Source: Cladophialophora immunda
Lineage: Eukaryota > Ascomycota > Eurotiomycetes > Chaetothyriales > Herpotrichiellaceae
Assembly (NCBI RefSeq): GCF_000835495.1
Contig: NW_015622564.1
Span: 1 to 13,675 of the forward strand
Length of the DNA: 13,675 nucleotides
Direction: 5' to 3'
A program made the position numbers and the translations under genes. Shown one piece after another: positions 1 to 7,756 of this stretch; position 1 is the stretch's first letter, and each line of letters begins with the position of its first letter. The notes under the pieces were generated by a model that did no database searches, had not been told where the DNA came from, and worked only from the letters and a program-made list of their open reading frames with translations.

Positions 1-131
1 TTTTTTTTTTTAAACTGTTGTAATATAAGTGTTGGGATCCTCGTCAGCCTAATCCGTTCTCCATAGTATACCTCAAGAACTCCTTTCCTACACTGAGTCT
101 GGTTTGTTCGAGTATTAGTTCGATAAGCAAG

Positions 132-500
132 ATGTCCAATTCGAACACCAGTCCAATCACCAGCTTCCAGAATAGATATCCTCAATCCGAAAGCGAGTAC
201 ATGGCACTTCTCATGGGAGACATCAAGGAAATCCTCCGAAAGCACCCTCAGTCACGTCCTGAACTCAACAGAGCGGTCGTCGGCCACATGGAACTTTTAC
301 ATCGCGAACTCTGGAGTATTTGTGAGGAGGGGGGCGAGAAGAATGGAGAGCGGAGAGAAGAGAGAAAAGAAAAAATAAAAGCAAAAAGGAGGGATGACGT
401 GTCGGAAACAGCGGTTTCTCGGAGGAAGACCAACAAACTACAGCAGACACCGGTGAGAAGAAGCGAGCGAATTAGGAGGAGGAGGAGACAAGACACTTAG
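132..500 (+). CDS. small basic hypothetical protein, 122 residues
   Basis: I do not recognise this protein. The frame opens with an ATG that has A at -3 and closes with TAG after 122 codons. Residues 1-30 are polar and Ser/Asn rich. Residues 20-65 look helical (around EYMALLMGDIKEIL and MELLHRELWSI). From about residue 65 the protein is highly charged, and it ends in an arginine-rich run (RRSERIRRRRRQDT) that resembles a nuclear-localisation or nucleic-acid-binding tail. The charged part is encoded by an almost pure purine tract, so part of it may be low-complexity expansion rather than a conserved domain. No intron is needed. A nuclear role is inferred from composition only. It could be a genuine lineage-specific gene or a chance open frame; the start context and the ordered N-terminal half favour a gene. 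Confidence 0.5.
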   Translation: MSNSNTSPITSFQNRYPQSESEYMALLMGDIKEILRKHPQSRPELNRAVVGHMELLHRELWSICEEGGEKNGERREERKEKIKAKRRDDVSETAVSRRKTNKLQQTPVRRSERIRRRRRQDT

Positions 501-1262
501 GGTAGGACAGAGTTCAAAGATAATCTAACCGGCTTCGATGAAACGTGCCTTCGAGTTTGTCCTTTCAGGCCTAGTTCAGGACCGTAAATCCAAGAACGAT
601 TTGTGCAGCCTTAGTGTACTGTAGTAGAAATACCCATCACTAGATTCAATGATAGCTCAATTCTCTCTCCGTTAGCCATCTAGAGATTCAGGAAACCTGT
701 GGGCCCTTCGCGGACACCTATAATTGATCTTTATCTCAGATTTCTCCTGATATGGTCTAGCTTATTATGCGAACTGGCGAATCAAAACGAGGTATAGCCT
801 TGGTATTTATTCGTCCGGCACTGCTATAGGAGGACATTTTTGTAAAGACGTTAATGTCATGTCAGGTCGAATTTTGCCACGAAAACCCAGCCGTTTGCGA
901 CATAGACTTGCCATTCCTGGCACCGGGTAAATCACTTTCGACGACTCACGAAAATCGAATATCACTTTTAAAGGAAAAGACTTCGAAGCAAAGCTTTTCG
1001 GTAATCTGATGCTTCTATGCTTTGCCGGTCCATCGTAGCCTCTTCCTAAGGTAAGGTAAGGAGCCAAACTGATTAAGCCTTCCTATGGAAGTCTTCCTGG
1101 AGTGAGGAACTGGACATAAGCAGATCCCTGCCACTGAAGGTATCGTTTTGCGTCGCAATGTTGAGGAGAAGCTGGGGTAAATCATCGTACTTCCCACTAG
1201 GTGTTTTTCATTCAGTGTTCGAAACGCTTCAAGACCGTCTCGGCACGCGCGAAGATGATCCG
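501..1262. other. gene-poor stretch with possible coding debris
   Basis: Positions 501-810 are comparatively A+T rich, have stops in all frames and show no recognisable motif; they may include the 3' untranslated region of the preceding gene. From about 814 to 1045 one plus-strand frame reads protein-like text with a single TAA at 928, including ITFDDSRKSN and KDFEAKLFGNLM, and then ends. I cannot assign it to a family, and a minus-strand frame is also open here, so it may be chance. Between 1090 and 1262 short protein-like pieces appear in several frames, without a continuous gene. Confidence 0.3.
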
Positions 1263-2110
1263 GAAATGATTTGCGCCACGCTCGAGTAACTCATCAAAGC
1301 AGGCTCCTTGAAGAGGAAGCGGTCCCACGAGGGTCTTTTCGCACAGACAGTTCCGAGACCTCCCAACTCAGACCATGAGAGAACCGTGATCAAATTCAGA
1401 GCATTCCATCGAGTCCAGAGACGGTGAAGGCATGGTAAATTTCCGGCTACCAAGACAAGGTCGGATACGGTTCTCCGTACACCTCCTTCGCCGCTACGGT
1501 CGGCAATCTCTCTCGAAACAAGCCTGGGATCAAGAGGTATATCGATTACCGTATCTCACCTCCTATATTCCTAAAGAAACTAACTGCCGATACGCTACTT
1601 GCCCTCGGTACTCGCCCTGGGACAGATACCCCAGGAAGCGCGTAATGTTGCCCTGGCGCAATCGCCAGGGCCTACGATCAAAAGCCCACAGTCTCACCCA
1701 AATAGCCCCACTGTTTCTGGAGAAAGGAGCTCATTTCCGCGATGGAGCTGGAGTGTCACTCTCTCAGGCATGCTACAGTGCCCTTACCTCGCCACCTCAG
1801 ATCTCCGTTGTCGTCCACAGGTCCGAATTCCCATGCTGGCTCTCCCTCTTTCTCCCGCAACTGCACAAACAGAGTCTCCAAGTGGCGCAGGTAGAGAACC
1901 CGGTCAAGAACCCGGTGCATTCGACCAGGTTCGATGCTTGCTGTCTTCCGCCGCTTTCTTCTTGCTGGCAGGGCTTCACGTGCTATCGCCCCGATGTTGT
2001 TCGGACGGCAATTGCGAAACGATGGGGAGCGAATGTTTATTGCGGCTGTAATGAACTCAGAAGTTCAAGAATTGGACGGTGGGACGGAGTTCAAGCGCGA
2101 GATCCTGTAG
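1263..2110 (+). pseudogene. decayed coding relic, one frame interrupted by stops
   Basis: One frame stays protein-like for about 850 bases but is cut by TGA at 1376, TAA at 1436, TAA at 1643, TAG at 1703 and TAG at 1892, ending at TAG 2108-2110. The best blocks are about 1439-1642 (GYQDKVGYGSPYTSFAATVG, then KRYIDYRISPPIFLKKLTAD) and about 1931-2107 (AIAPMLFGRQLRNDGERMFI, then SEVQELDGGTEFKREIL). Their composition is ordinary for protein, while the overlapping open frames are rich in Cys, Trp and Arg. Because the frame never shifts, decay seems to be mainly by nonsense substitution. I do not recognise the parent family. An intron-containing live gene is the main alternative, but I found no intron set that removes the stops cleanly. 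Confidence 0.35.
1650..1671. repeat. perfect hairpin, 9-bp stem, 4-nt loop
   Basis: GCCCTGGCG (1650-1658) is followed by CAAT and then its exact reverse complement CGCCAGGGC (1663-1671). The stem is G+C rich and would be very stable as RNA or single-stranded DNA. It sits just after the TAA at 1643 inside the decayed coding relic. No T-tract follows, and the context is eukaryotic, so it is not called a terminator. Confidence 0.6.
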
Positions 2111-2192
2111 ATTGGCGCCCTTCCTTCGGTGGGCTAGGCCGGAGAAGCCTCCGTTGGGAAATAATTCTCAGAAATAGGCTAGTAATATTAAT

Positions 2193-2284
2193 ATGGCCGC
2201 TGCCGCACAAGAATTTAGGTTGGCCAGGGTATACTTTCAAAAGCTGGCGTCGACCCAACTGCAAGAGACGAAGGCGGACGTTTG
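2193..2284 (+). other. out-of-frame probable original N-terminus of the RBR gene
   Basis: An ATG at 2193, with A at -3 and G at +4, opens a frame reading MAAAAQEFRLARVYFQKLAS and on through QLQETKADV. Left alone it hits a TGA about 45 codons in. Near 2280-2284 the sequence GTTTGG, with one additional T, would join this helical N-terminus directly to the frame reading LAHWLATLEKS, which continues into the RBR ligase. The upstream exon therefore looks like the true start, lost by a one-base deletion in a T run or by a sequencing error. No GT-AG intron of the right length and phase fits in this interval. Confidence 0.45.
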
Positions 2285-2323
2285 GCACACTGGCTGGCTA
2301 CACTGGAGAAATCTCGCGAGACA

Positions 2324-3735
2324 ATGAGGGCCTTGATCAAAAATGGCGCTGATGAGGGCGGGGAAACCCTCGACATCTCAATTGTCTACCAGCAACATGA
2401 AGTAGCCCCGCTGTCTCTTGAGCCAAGATACAAACCAGGCCTCTACTCTCAACCCTCGTTTGAAGGCAGGTCGCGCGAAGCTCTCTTACGATTCAGCCAT
2501 CCCCGGACAGCCCACGATCTGTCGGAAATGATGCTCTCGGTGCCGCTGCGCAACGCCGAGGTCCCAACAAGCGTGTGGGCGAGTGAGCCCAATCTACTGT
2601 CACTGGCTCTACAGGGTCCATGGCCGTATCAAACCTTCCGCGCGCTGCTACGTTATCTACCTCCAAGTGTGGCTGAATTGCCTCTCATTCGTCGAGACCG
2701 CTTCATGTTTTCAATCCGCAGCCTGGTCGAGAGAGACGAGGACATCGCTTTATCTAACCTCGAGCGCGTCGAGCTGTCGACGCGTCTAGCAACATCAGGC
2801 TTTGAGCGAACCTTTTATGCTGTCGAGGGAGATCAACCGGAAGACGCCGTCAACGTACCAGAACACCTCGAGACTCCCGAAGAGAAGGCACGGCGTCGTG
2901 CTTGGAAAGAAAAAGGATGTGCTGCTTGTGGGGGAAATCCTCCCGATCGACGCGCGATTCACGCAGCATTATCCCCATCGTGTGAAGGGCGCCATGGGTG
3001 GGAGGGTGACATCATCTGTACGGGCTGCCTCCGAGGATATCTCGAATCGCAGATGTTCCCGCAGGGAGGTGATAAATTTCCGTCCCCCACGGTAAAATGC
3101 TGGGCTGTCAACTGCTCAGAAGCGCTCGACTACGCGGCGATCCAAGGCCTTGCCGAGCCTGAAAGATTCGCCATCTACGATGCTGCGCTCGCACAAAGAC
3201 TCCTTAGTGATGGGGAAAACATGGCCAAATGTGCTCAACCTAACTGTACCGGTGGGACGTGGCTCGGAAATGAAGACAAGAACACCACCATTTTCACGTG
3301 CGATGTGTGCGGTAAATCTACCTGTGTACAGTGTAATCAATTGTACAACACACATAGAGATGAGCCGTGTCCACAAAGTGAAGAGGCCCAAGGCGTCGGC
3401 AGACGAAGGGAAGAGGAAGCGGCCACAGCAGCCCTCCTGGCAAAAGGGAAGAAGTGTCCACGATGCAAAATACCGTTTGAGAGGATTGAAGGCTGTGATC
3501 ATATCGTATGCGGTAGGGATGTGTACTCGAAGGCGAGAAGTCGTGAGTTTACCACCTGTCCCGTTGTCCTACCTCTTCTTACCCCACTGGCCGTGAGAGC
3601 TTCAAACTAACAGGGATTTCTTGCACTTTAGTTGGTTGTGGGTTCGAATTCTGTTATATATGTGGGGCGGATTATAATGCCATCCGTCGGCGGGGGAATA
3701 CGGCGCATTCAAGACGCTGTAACCACTATGCGTGA
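2324..3735 (+). CDS. RBR-type (RING1-IBR-RING2) E3 ubiquitin ligase, join(2324..3512,3632..3735)
   Basis: RBR ligases take ubiquitin from an E2 onto a RING2 cysteine and then pass it to the substrate. Spliced length is 430 residues. RING1 starts at residue 199 (CAAC, then PSCEGRH, CTGC, KCWAVNC). IBR starts at 303 (CAQPNC, then CDVCGKSTCVQC and THRDEPC). RING2 starts at 378 (CPRC, nine residues, then GCDHIVC). The cysteine of GCDH, residue 391, is the expected catalytic residue. After the intron the protein continues VGCGFEFCYICGADYNAIRR and stops at TGA 3733-3735, completing the RING2 ligands. The N-terminal 198 residues are not recognised. The ATG at 2324 has A at -3 and is the first ATG in this frame, but an upstream out-of-frame start at 2193 suggests a longer ancestral protein. 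The zinc ligands are all present, so the ligase module looks functional if expressed; the substrate is unknown. Confidence 0.85.
3513..3631 (+). other. 119-nt spliceosomal intron inside RING2
   Basis: The donor is GTAGGG, directly after the codon for the RING2 cysteine of HIVC plus one base. A branch-like ACTAAC lies at 3606-3611, about 20 bases before the TTTAG acceptor ending at 3631. Splicing leaves phase 1 and joins a G to TT to make valine, giving HIVC-VGCGFEFCYIC, which matches RING2 ligand spacing exactly. Without splicing the frame ends at 3610 and RING2 is incomplete. A donor-like GTATGC at 3506 gives the wrong phase. Confidence 0.85.
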
Positions 3736-3805
3736 TGGAGTGACGAGAGGTGGAGTCGGGCCGGCACCACGCCGACAGCAGCCTCCTAAAGAGGGATAGG
3801 TCTGT

Positions 3806-4683
3806 AAATCAACATTAACTCACCCCCTTCAAACAGAAGATCCAGGTCGAATACGTCCCACGATCCGCCAGGAATGGCTCTCCAATCTTCATCAAGTCCC
3901 TTCGCCTGCTGGCTCAGGCGTTTCGACGCCGTTGTTGCTCCCACGCCTCTGGGGCGAGTTTGGAGTAGCTGTGACTAAATCCAGTGTCAGCAGGGCCTTA
4001 AATTCTGCAAAACGGTCGAAGAAGAAGTTTCGTCGGAAGGCGACCGAGTAGAATCCCGACCTGATCGACTACTACCTTCACAGTATCGCGCCCTTCCACT
4101 CCTACCAATTCGTCTACGTGGACGAATCTGGAGGCGACACAAAAGACGGGCTTCGAGACACCGGATGGTCTAAACGGGGTATCACTCCGGCTCAGACCAG
4201 AAAATTCCCTCGGGGACAACGATATCAGATCCTGCCAGCGTATACCCAGGATGACATTCTCTTTTCACGTGTCTCCCCAGGTACCACGGACACAGATGTG
4301 TGGGAGGATTTCATTGAACGGCTTCTTCCTTATCGTGGAAGATTTCCTGAGCCGAACTCCATCCTGGTTTTGGATAATGCGTCCTGTCATCGCCGTGAGC
4401 GGTTTAGACACATGTGCACTGCCGCAGGAGACTCCTGCGGCAGGAGCTACATATATTTATTCGCCTCCCTCTTCGCCCCGCCGGAATCCCATTTAAGAGA
4501 TTTTTTGCCGAATTAAAGGCGTTCGTCAAAAAGAATCGGGAGATCTACGACCATTCTCGAACGGGGTTTGGGACATTCACCGAATGGGGCGTGGCCGTGG
4601 TGAGACGAAGAGAGGAGAGCGCCAGAGGGCATTTCAGGCATGCAGGATGGACCGTTCAAGAGCCTGAAATTAGACGTCTGTAA
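3806..4683 (+). pseudogene. broken fungal DDE (Tc1/IS630-like, DDE_3) transposase
   Basis: Active copies cut and paste a DNA transposon. The remnant reads GRIRPTIRQEWLSNL, a helix-turn-helix-like part (WGEFGVAVTKSSVSRAL), then the catalytic core: FVYVDESGGD (first Asp at 4121), the RGQRYQILPAYTQDDILF block typical of fungal DDE_3 elements, LVLDNASCH (second Asp at 4373) and FFAELKAF (Glu at 4510), ending EESARGHFRHAGW and TAA 4681-4683. The whole DDE triad survives but in different frames. Lesions: an in-frame TAG after KKKFRRKATE (CAG to TAG would explain it), a 16-base insertion at about 4431-4446, and a one-base shift with a TAA near 4494-4500. The N-terminal DNA-binding half seems missing. 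I saw no convincing terminal inverted repeats or TA duplication. It cannot encode a working enzyme. Confidence 0.85.
4419..4443. repeat. 25-nt palindrome at a transposase frameshift
   Basis: CTGCCGCAGGAG (4419-4430), one A, then the exact reverse complement CTCCTGCGGCAG (4432-4443). GGAG recurs at once at 4443-4446. Removing 16 bases (4431-4446) restores a frame reading AGATYIYSPPSSPRRNPI, which matches the AGV-x-YLPPYSPDLNPI region of this transposase family, so the palindrome marks the insertion that shifted the frame. Confidence 0.7.
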
Positions 4684-4754
4684 ATCATATCGTTCAGGAA
4701 GACTGGCCATTCGTCAGAATCCAATCGAATCATTTGTGTTGGACGCTCAATATT

Positions 4755-5167
4755 CTACAAGCCCGGAAAAAGCTTGTCGTAGTCACCAAAGGTTTCAATA
4801 TCCTCAGGCCAGGTGAAATACCAAGCGATTCCCTCGGCCACTACCTTCGTTGACAAATATATGTCCACCCGCAAACTTTATAGTCGCCCAATCTCGGAAG
4901 GCCAGGTACTGTTCTTTCGCTAAAACGGTCAATGAGAGCTGGAAGAAGGGGATGAAGTGTGAGGGTTGATTCCTTGGTGTCGATCTCCTGGAGAATCGCT
5001 CTGAGTTTGGTAAGCTCATCTCGAAATCTACGTAAGGCCCTGTCGTGTTGAATCTTGATCGAAGCCGACGATACTTTCAGAAAGCGACTGCGTTGACCTG
5101 CGGTAGCTTGTTGGGTGACAGCCCGCAACGAGGCAGGAAATTTTACAGGATCCGCTGTGCTCGACAT
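4755..5167 (-). CDS. small spliced hypothetical protein, 115 residues, complement(join(4755..4844,4910..5167))
   Basis: I do not recognise the family. Exon 1 starts with ATG at 5167 (G at -3), reading MSSTADPVKFPASLRAVTQQ, and runs 86 codons through a charged helical stretch (RALRRFRDELTKLRAILQEI) to DRFSERT. A GT-AG intron of 65 bases (4909 down to 4845; donor GTACCT, acceptor GAAG) then joins in phase 0 to VVAEGIAWYFTWPEDIETFG and on to DYDKLFPGL and TAG at 4757-4755. The second exon is convincingly protein-like (Trp, Tyr and acidic residues, clean stop) yet invisible as a long open frame. No signal peptide or membrane segment is seen; the helix may form a coiled coil. The alternative is a gene broken by two single-base insertions, but one intron of ordinary fungal size explains both frame changes. 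The donor and acceptor are acceptable rather than ideal. Confidence 0.6.
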
Positions 5168-5505
5168 TCCGCTGCGATGCTTAATAGATCTGAACAATCG
5201 AGAGAGAGGTCAGAATCAAGAGGATCCCATTAACTTGAGATCTGATGTGGTGGTAAGGATTCAAAGCCCGCAGTCGAGCCTACACTGCATGAATAAACGC
5301 ACATCCACTAGGCAAAAGTTCAGCCTCACGTGCGGATCGCGGATTTTCGACCTAATTCAGACGGCAATAGCAGAAAGCCACATATCTATAGCTAATGCGG
5401 CGGAGTGTTCATCCGACATCTCTACCAGGTTACATATTAAAGAGCATTCGTCGTCCAACATCATGATTAGATGTTACCGTACCACCGCAACGCAATCACA
5501 CTGAC
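5168..5505. other. intergenic stretch between two minus-strand genes
   Basis: This region lies upstream of the small spliced gene on the minus strand and downstream of the beta-lactamase relic, so it should hold the promoter and 5' untranslated region of the former. Short open frames occur on the plus strand but none has recognisable content. A pyrimidine-rich run on the minus strand just before the ATG (CCTCTCTCTCG, about 5200-5210) is typical of fungal promoters. Confidence 0.3.
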
Positions 5506-6960
5506 TCATGATTTCCACCAGCTTTCGGCGGATTCGAAGTATCCTTTGAGCCCACGGCTATTGTCGTATCTTCGGCCTGTGTGGTCAACCAATGATGGTC
5601 GCCCGTTCACTTGCTGCAATTCAAAGTCCAGATCTTCCCATGTTTTCCATCTCTCGAGCGAGAAGCCATCCCTACCTGGAAGTATTCGCAGTCTATCGCC
5701 CTCGATGTCCATGCGCATGGGTGCGGATCGCTTTGTCCCCCATTGCAGCGTGACGACCCCCCCAGCGTCGATTTCCATCCGTTGACCGGATACAGGGTCC
5801 TGATAGACCCCTGCAAATCGACTCACTGCTGCAGGTCATACGCCAGGTAAGCGATCCGCCTTCTTGACTGCGCGAAGGTGCTCGGTGGCTTCTGCCCACT
5901 GTTCTTGTATCGTTTTCACGATATCAACACTTGGCTCGAGGCCTACAATTTTCTGCAGCACGCCGCATGCGATGTGGTCCATGACTTGGACAGGTCCGGT
6001 GCCGTTTCCCAGAACGATGACAAAGGTTCTGCAAGGTAGCGAAAGATACATAGCGGCGGAATATCCATCCACTAAACCTGTTTTATGGTAGACGTCGCAC
6101 GGTCGCCCGTCCGACATCATGCCAAATCTTCGCGCTCCGTGAGCCTTGGGAGCCAGTAATCTATTCATGCTTTCACATCCCGGAAGTAACGAATCCATGG
6201 AGCCGTGAAGTCCTCCCAAAGCCAAACACCTTCCGTCGACCTGTGGGGCAAAGAATTTGTTGGCTTCTTCCTTGGTGAAGACAGTCGCGTCACCATCGAA
6301 AGCCAGCAAGAGACTGCGCAGGAATTTTCCCAGGTCCTCTGCGGTGCTGTAGATGCCCAAGGACGAAACCTCGATGATGTCGTCTAGATATCGATGTCTT
6401 CTCACGTTCTGGACCCGTTTTTCACTATTGATGCGGTGGCCGTTGGAAATGATACAACCTTGGTCGATTAGGCCAAGGAGATCTTTTGTGGTCATCACAC
6501 TGTGTGACATACCGACCGGCACGAAGATCTGTTCATGAACAAGGCTGGCAAGATCCCGCAGAGTGAGTTCTCGGAGCCCCTTCACGTGTCAAAATACAAG
6601 ATCTTGAAAGCCCCGCTGAGGTGCTGGGAAGGCGTATCGAGACGATCCGGGCGACATTAGAAACTCATGCCTCAGAAGACGGGCTGCTCTTCTACAGTGG
6701 CTTGTGGCAAGACATAACTAGCTGCATACCTATGGGGGCGGGTGATAGGCAGTGGCTGAGAACATCGCCTCACGATACCGCCGGGGATAGGAACCAAGCC
6801 TCAAAATCGAGTGAGGACGATTTTCACTGGAGTTTCGCTGTCTCCATCGTCAATCGTCTCAATCCGTGGTGGGGTTCCGCAGCCGAAACCAGACGTGGCC
6901 GTGTCATTTCATCGAGACACATTCTTTGAGCAGGGCCTCCTGAACTATCCCCTCGAACTC
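5506..6960 (-). pseudogene. serine beta-lactamase / transpeptidase-family pseudogene
   Basis: Proteins of this family (PF00144) are active-site serine hydrolases; fungal members act on esters or peptides of often unknown identity. The clear part runs from 6588 down to 5836: LASLVHEQIFVPVGMSHS matches the conserved F-x-PLGM region, IYSTAEDLGKFLRSLL the usual YST-x-DL block, and YHKTGLVDGY carries the third catalytic motif KTG (6084-6076). FVIVLGNGTG follows. A TGA at 5838-5836 interrupts, and the same frame resumes at once with PAAVSRFAGVYQDPVSGQRM, a C-terminal lipocalin-like (DUF3471-type) domain ending at 5506. Another TGA at 6591-6589 separates the clear part from LLRHEFLMSPGSSRYAF upstream. 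Farther upstream, protein-like text appears in mixed frames with several stops, and no SxxK serine motif could be found. The gene is broken at both ends; readthrough of the 5838 TGA cannot be excluded but would not supply the serine. Confidence 0.75.
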
Positions 6961-7115
6961 AGTGATTTGTCTCCATCCAGGCCAGGGAGGACGTAAGCGA
7001 TAGTTTCCGTTTCTCTACATCGAAGCTGAAAAGGAAGGCAGACTTCTTAGCGATGTGCTTATGAGTAATCTGTAGTTATACCGCGGGCCAAGCATTGTTT
7101 GGTATCTTCCAGTGG

Positions 7116-7667
7116 ATGCACGGAGATGCAACGCTCTACGAGCAGTCTTTTAAACACGTTCGGACTTTTAGCATAGGTCTAAGTGCCGATAAGCTGGCGT
7201 TAAGGATACACTGGGCTGAAAGAAAGAGAGATGGTGGTCTCAGGTACGAATTTACCGAGACTAAAATCCCCGACTACAATGAGTACACCGCCATTGCGCT
7301 GGTGTACCGGGTTTTATGGGAGTACGGGTGGCCAGTTCTACACCCCATCCTCAAAAATACCTTTCAGAGTGTCGTCCAGTTGGTCCTGGTTAAGGATGGA
7401 AGATGCAAATCCCATTCCTACCCGCCCTCTCCTACTCCATCTGCCCAGCAAGCCCCTTTTGTTCCATTTCAGCCCACCCAAAAAGATCCTGTTGCCACTG
7501 GACAGGAAGGACGGCGGCAGCTCGAGCGGGCGGCGCGCAGGACCACGTGGAGGCGTGTCAAAATGCAAGACACAGCTAGGCCGGGAGGGGATCATATCGT
7601 CACACGATCACGGACCCCACACGATTGTACCTTCGAATCCCTGCTGAACATGGGTCGTTCTACGTAA
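7116..7667 (+). CDS. hypothetical fungal protein fragment with a conserved-looking domain, 183 residues
   Basis: The frame is open from 7065, but the first ATG is at 7116; it stops with TAA after RST. Residues 1-90 are well ordered: LYEQSFKHVRTFSIGLSADK, then LALRIHWAE, YEFTETKIPDYNEY and a helix ending WPVLHPILKN. The order beta-strand, IHW strand, long helix resembles the C-terminal part of large uncharacterised fungal proteins in which a PD-(D/E)XK nuclease-like fold has been proposed; this is from memory and uncertain. No catalytic D...ExK motif is visible, so the core, if it existed, is missing. The second half is proline-, arginine- and glutamine-rich and looks disordered. A coding first exon was not found in the short upstream gap, so this may be a 5'-truncated gene. 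Confidence 0.4.
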   Translation: MHGDATLYEQSFKHVRTFSIGLSADKLALRIHWAERKRDGGLRYEFTETKIPDYNEYTAIALVYRVLWEYGWPVLHPILKNTFQSVVQLVLVKDGRCKSHSYPPSPTPSAQQAPFVPFQPTQKDPVATGQEGRRQLERAARRTTWRRVKMQDTARPGGDHIVTRSRTPHDCTFESLLNMGRST

Positions 7668-7756
7668 TACGATTGGAGATGCTCCCAGGAATCTACGAAT
7701 GTCGTCAATAAGGGTAAACGGGCGCATGTCTTTGTCTTGTCTAGTCATGCACGCAG

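Noticed and set aside
1599..2051. 150-codon plus-strand open frame rich in Ser and Pro
   Set aside because: Plausible as disordered protein, but no motif, and it competes with the single-frame relic. Evidence was not enough to call a gene.
1432..2352. 306-codon open frame on the plus strand
   Set aside because: Its composition is extreme (Arg, Trp, Cys rich) with no ordered domain, and it overlaps frames with better protein-like text and the 5' part of the RBR locus. Treated as a shadow frame.
3637..3650. GGTTCGAATTC, resembling a tRNA T-loop
   Set aside because: It encodes the RING2 residues GFEF, and no acceptor, D or anticodon stems surround it.
3800..4687. 12-base direct repeat GTCTGTAAATCA flanking the transposase relic
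   Set aside because: Several identical 12-mers are expected by chance in a window of this size, and the second copy includes the end of the coding frame. Not accepted as a target-site duplication.
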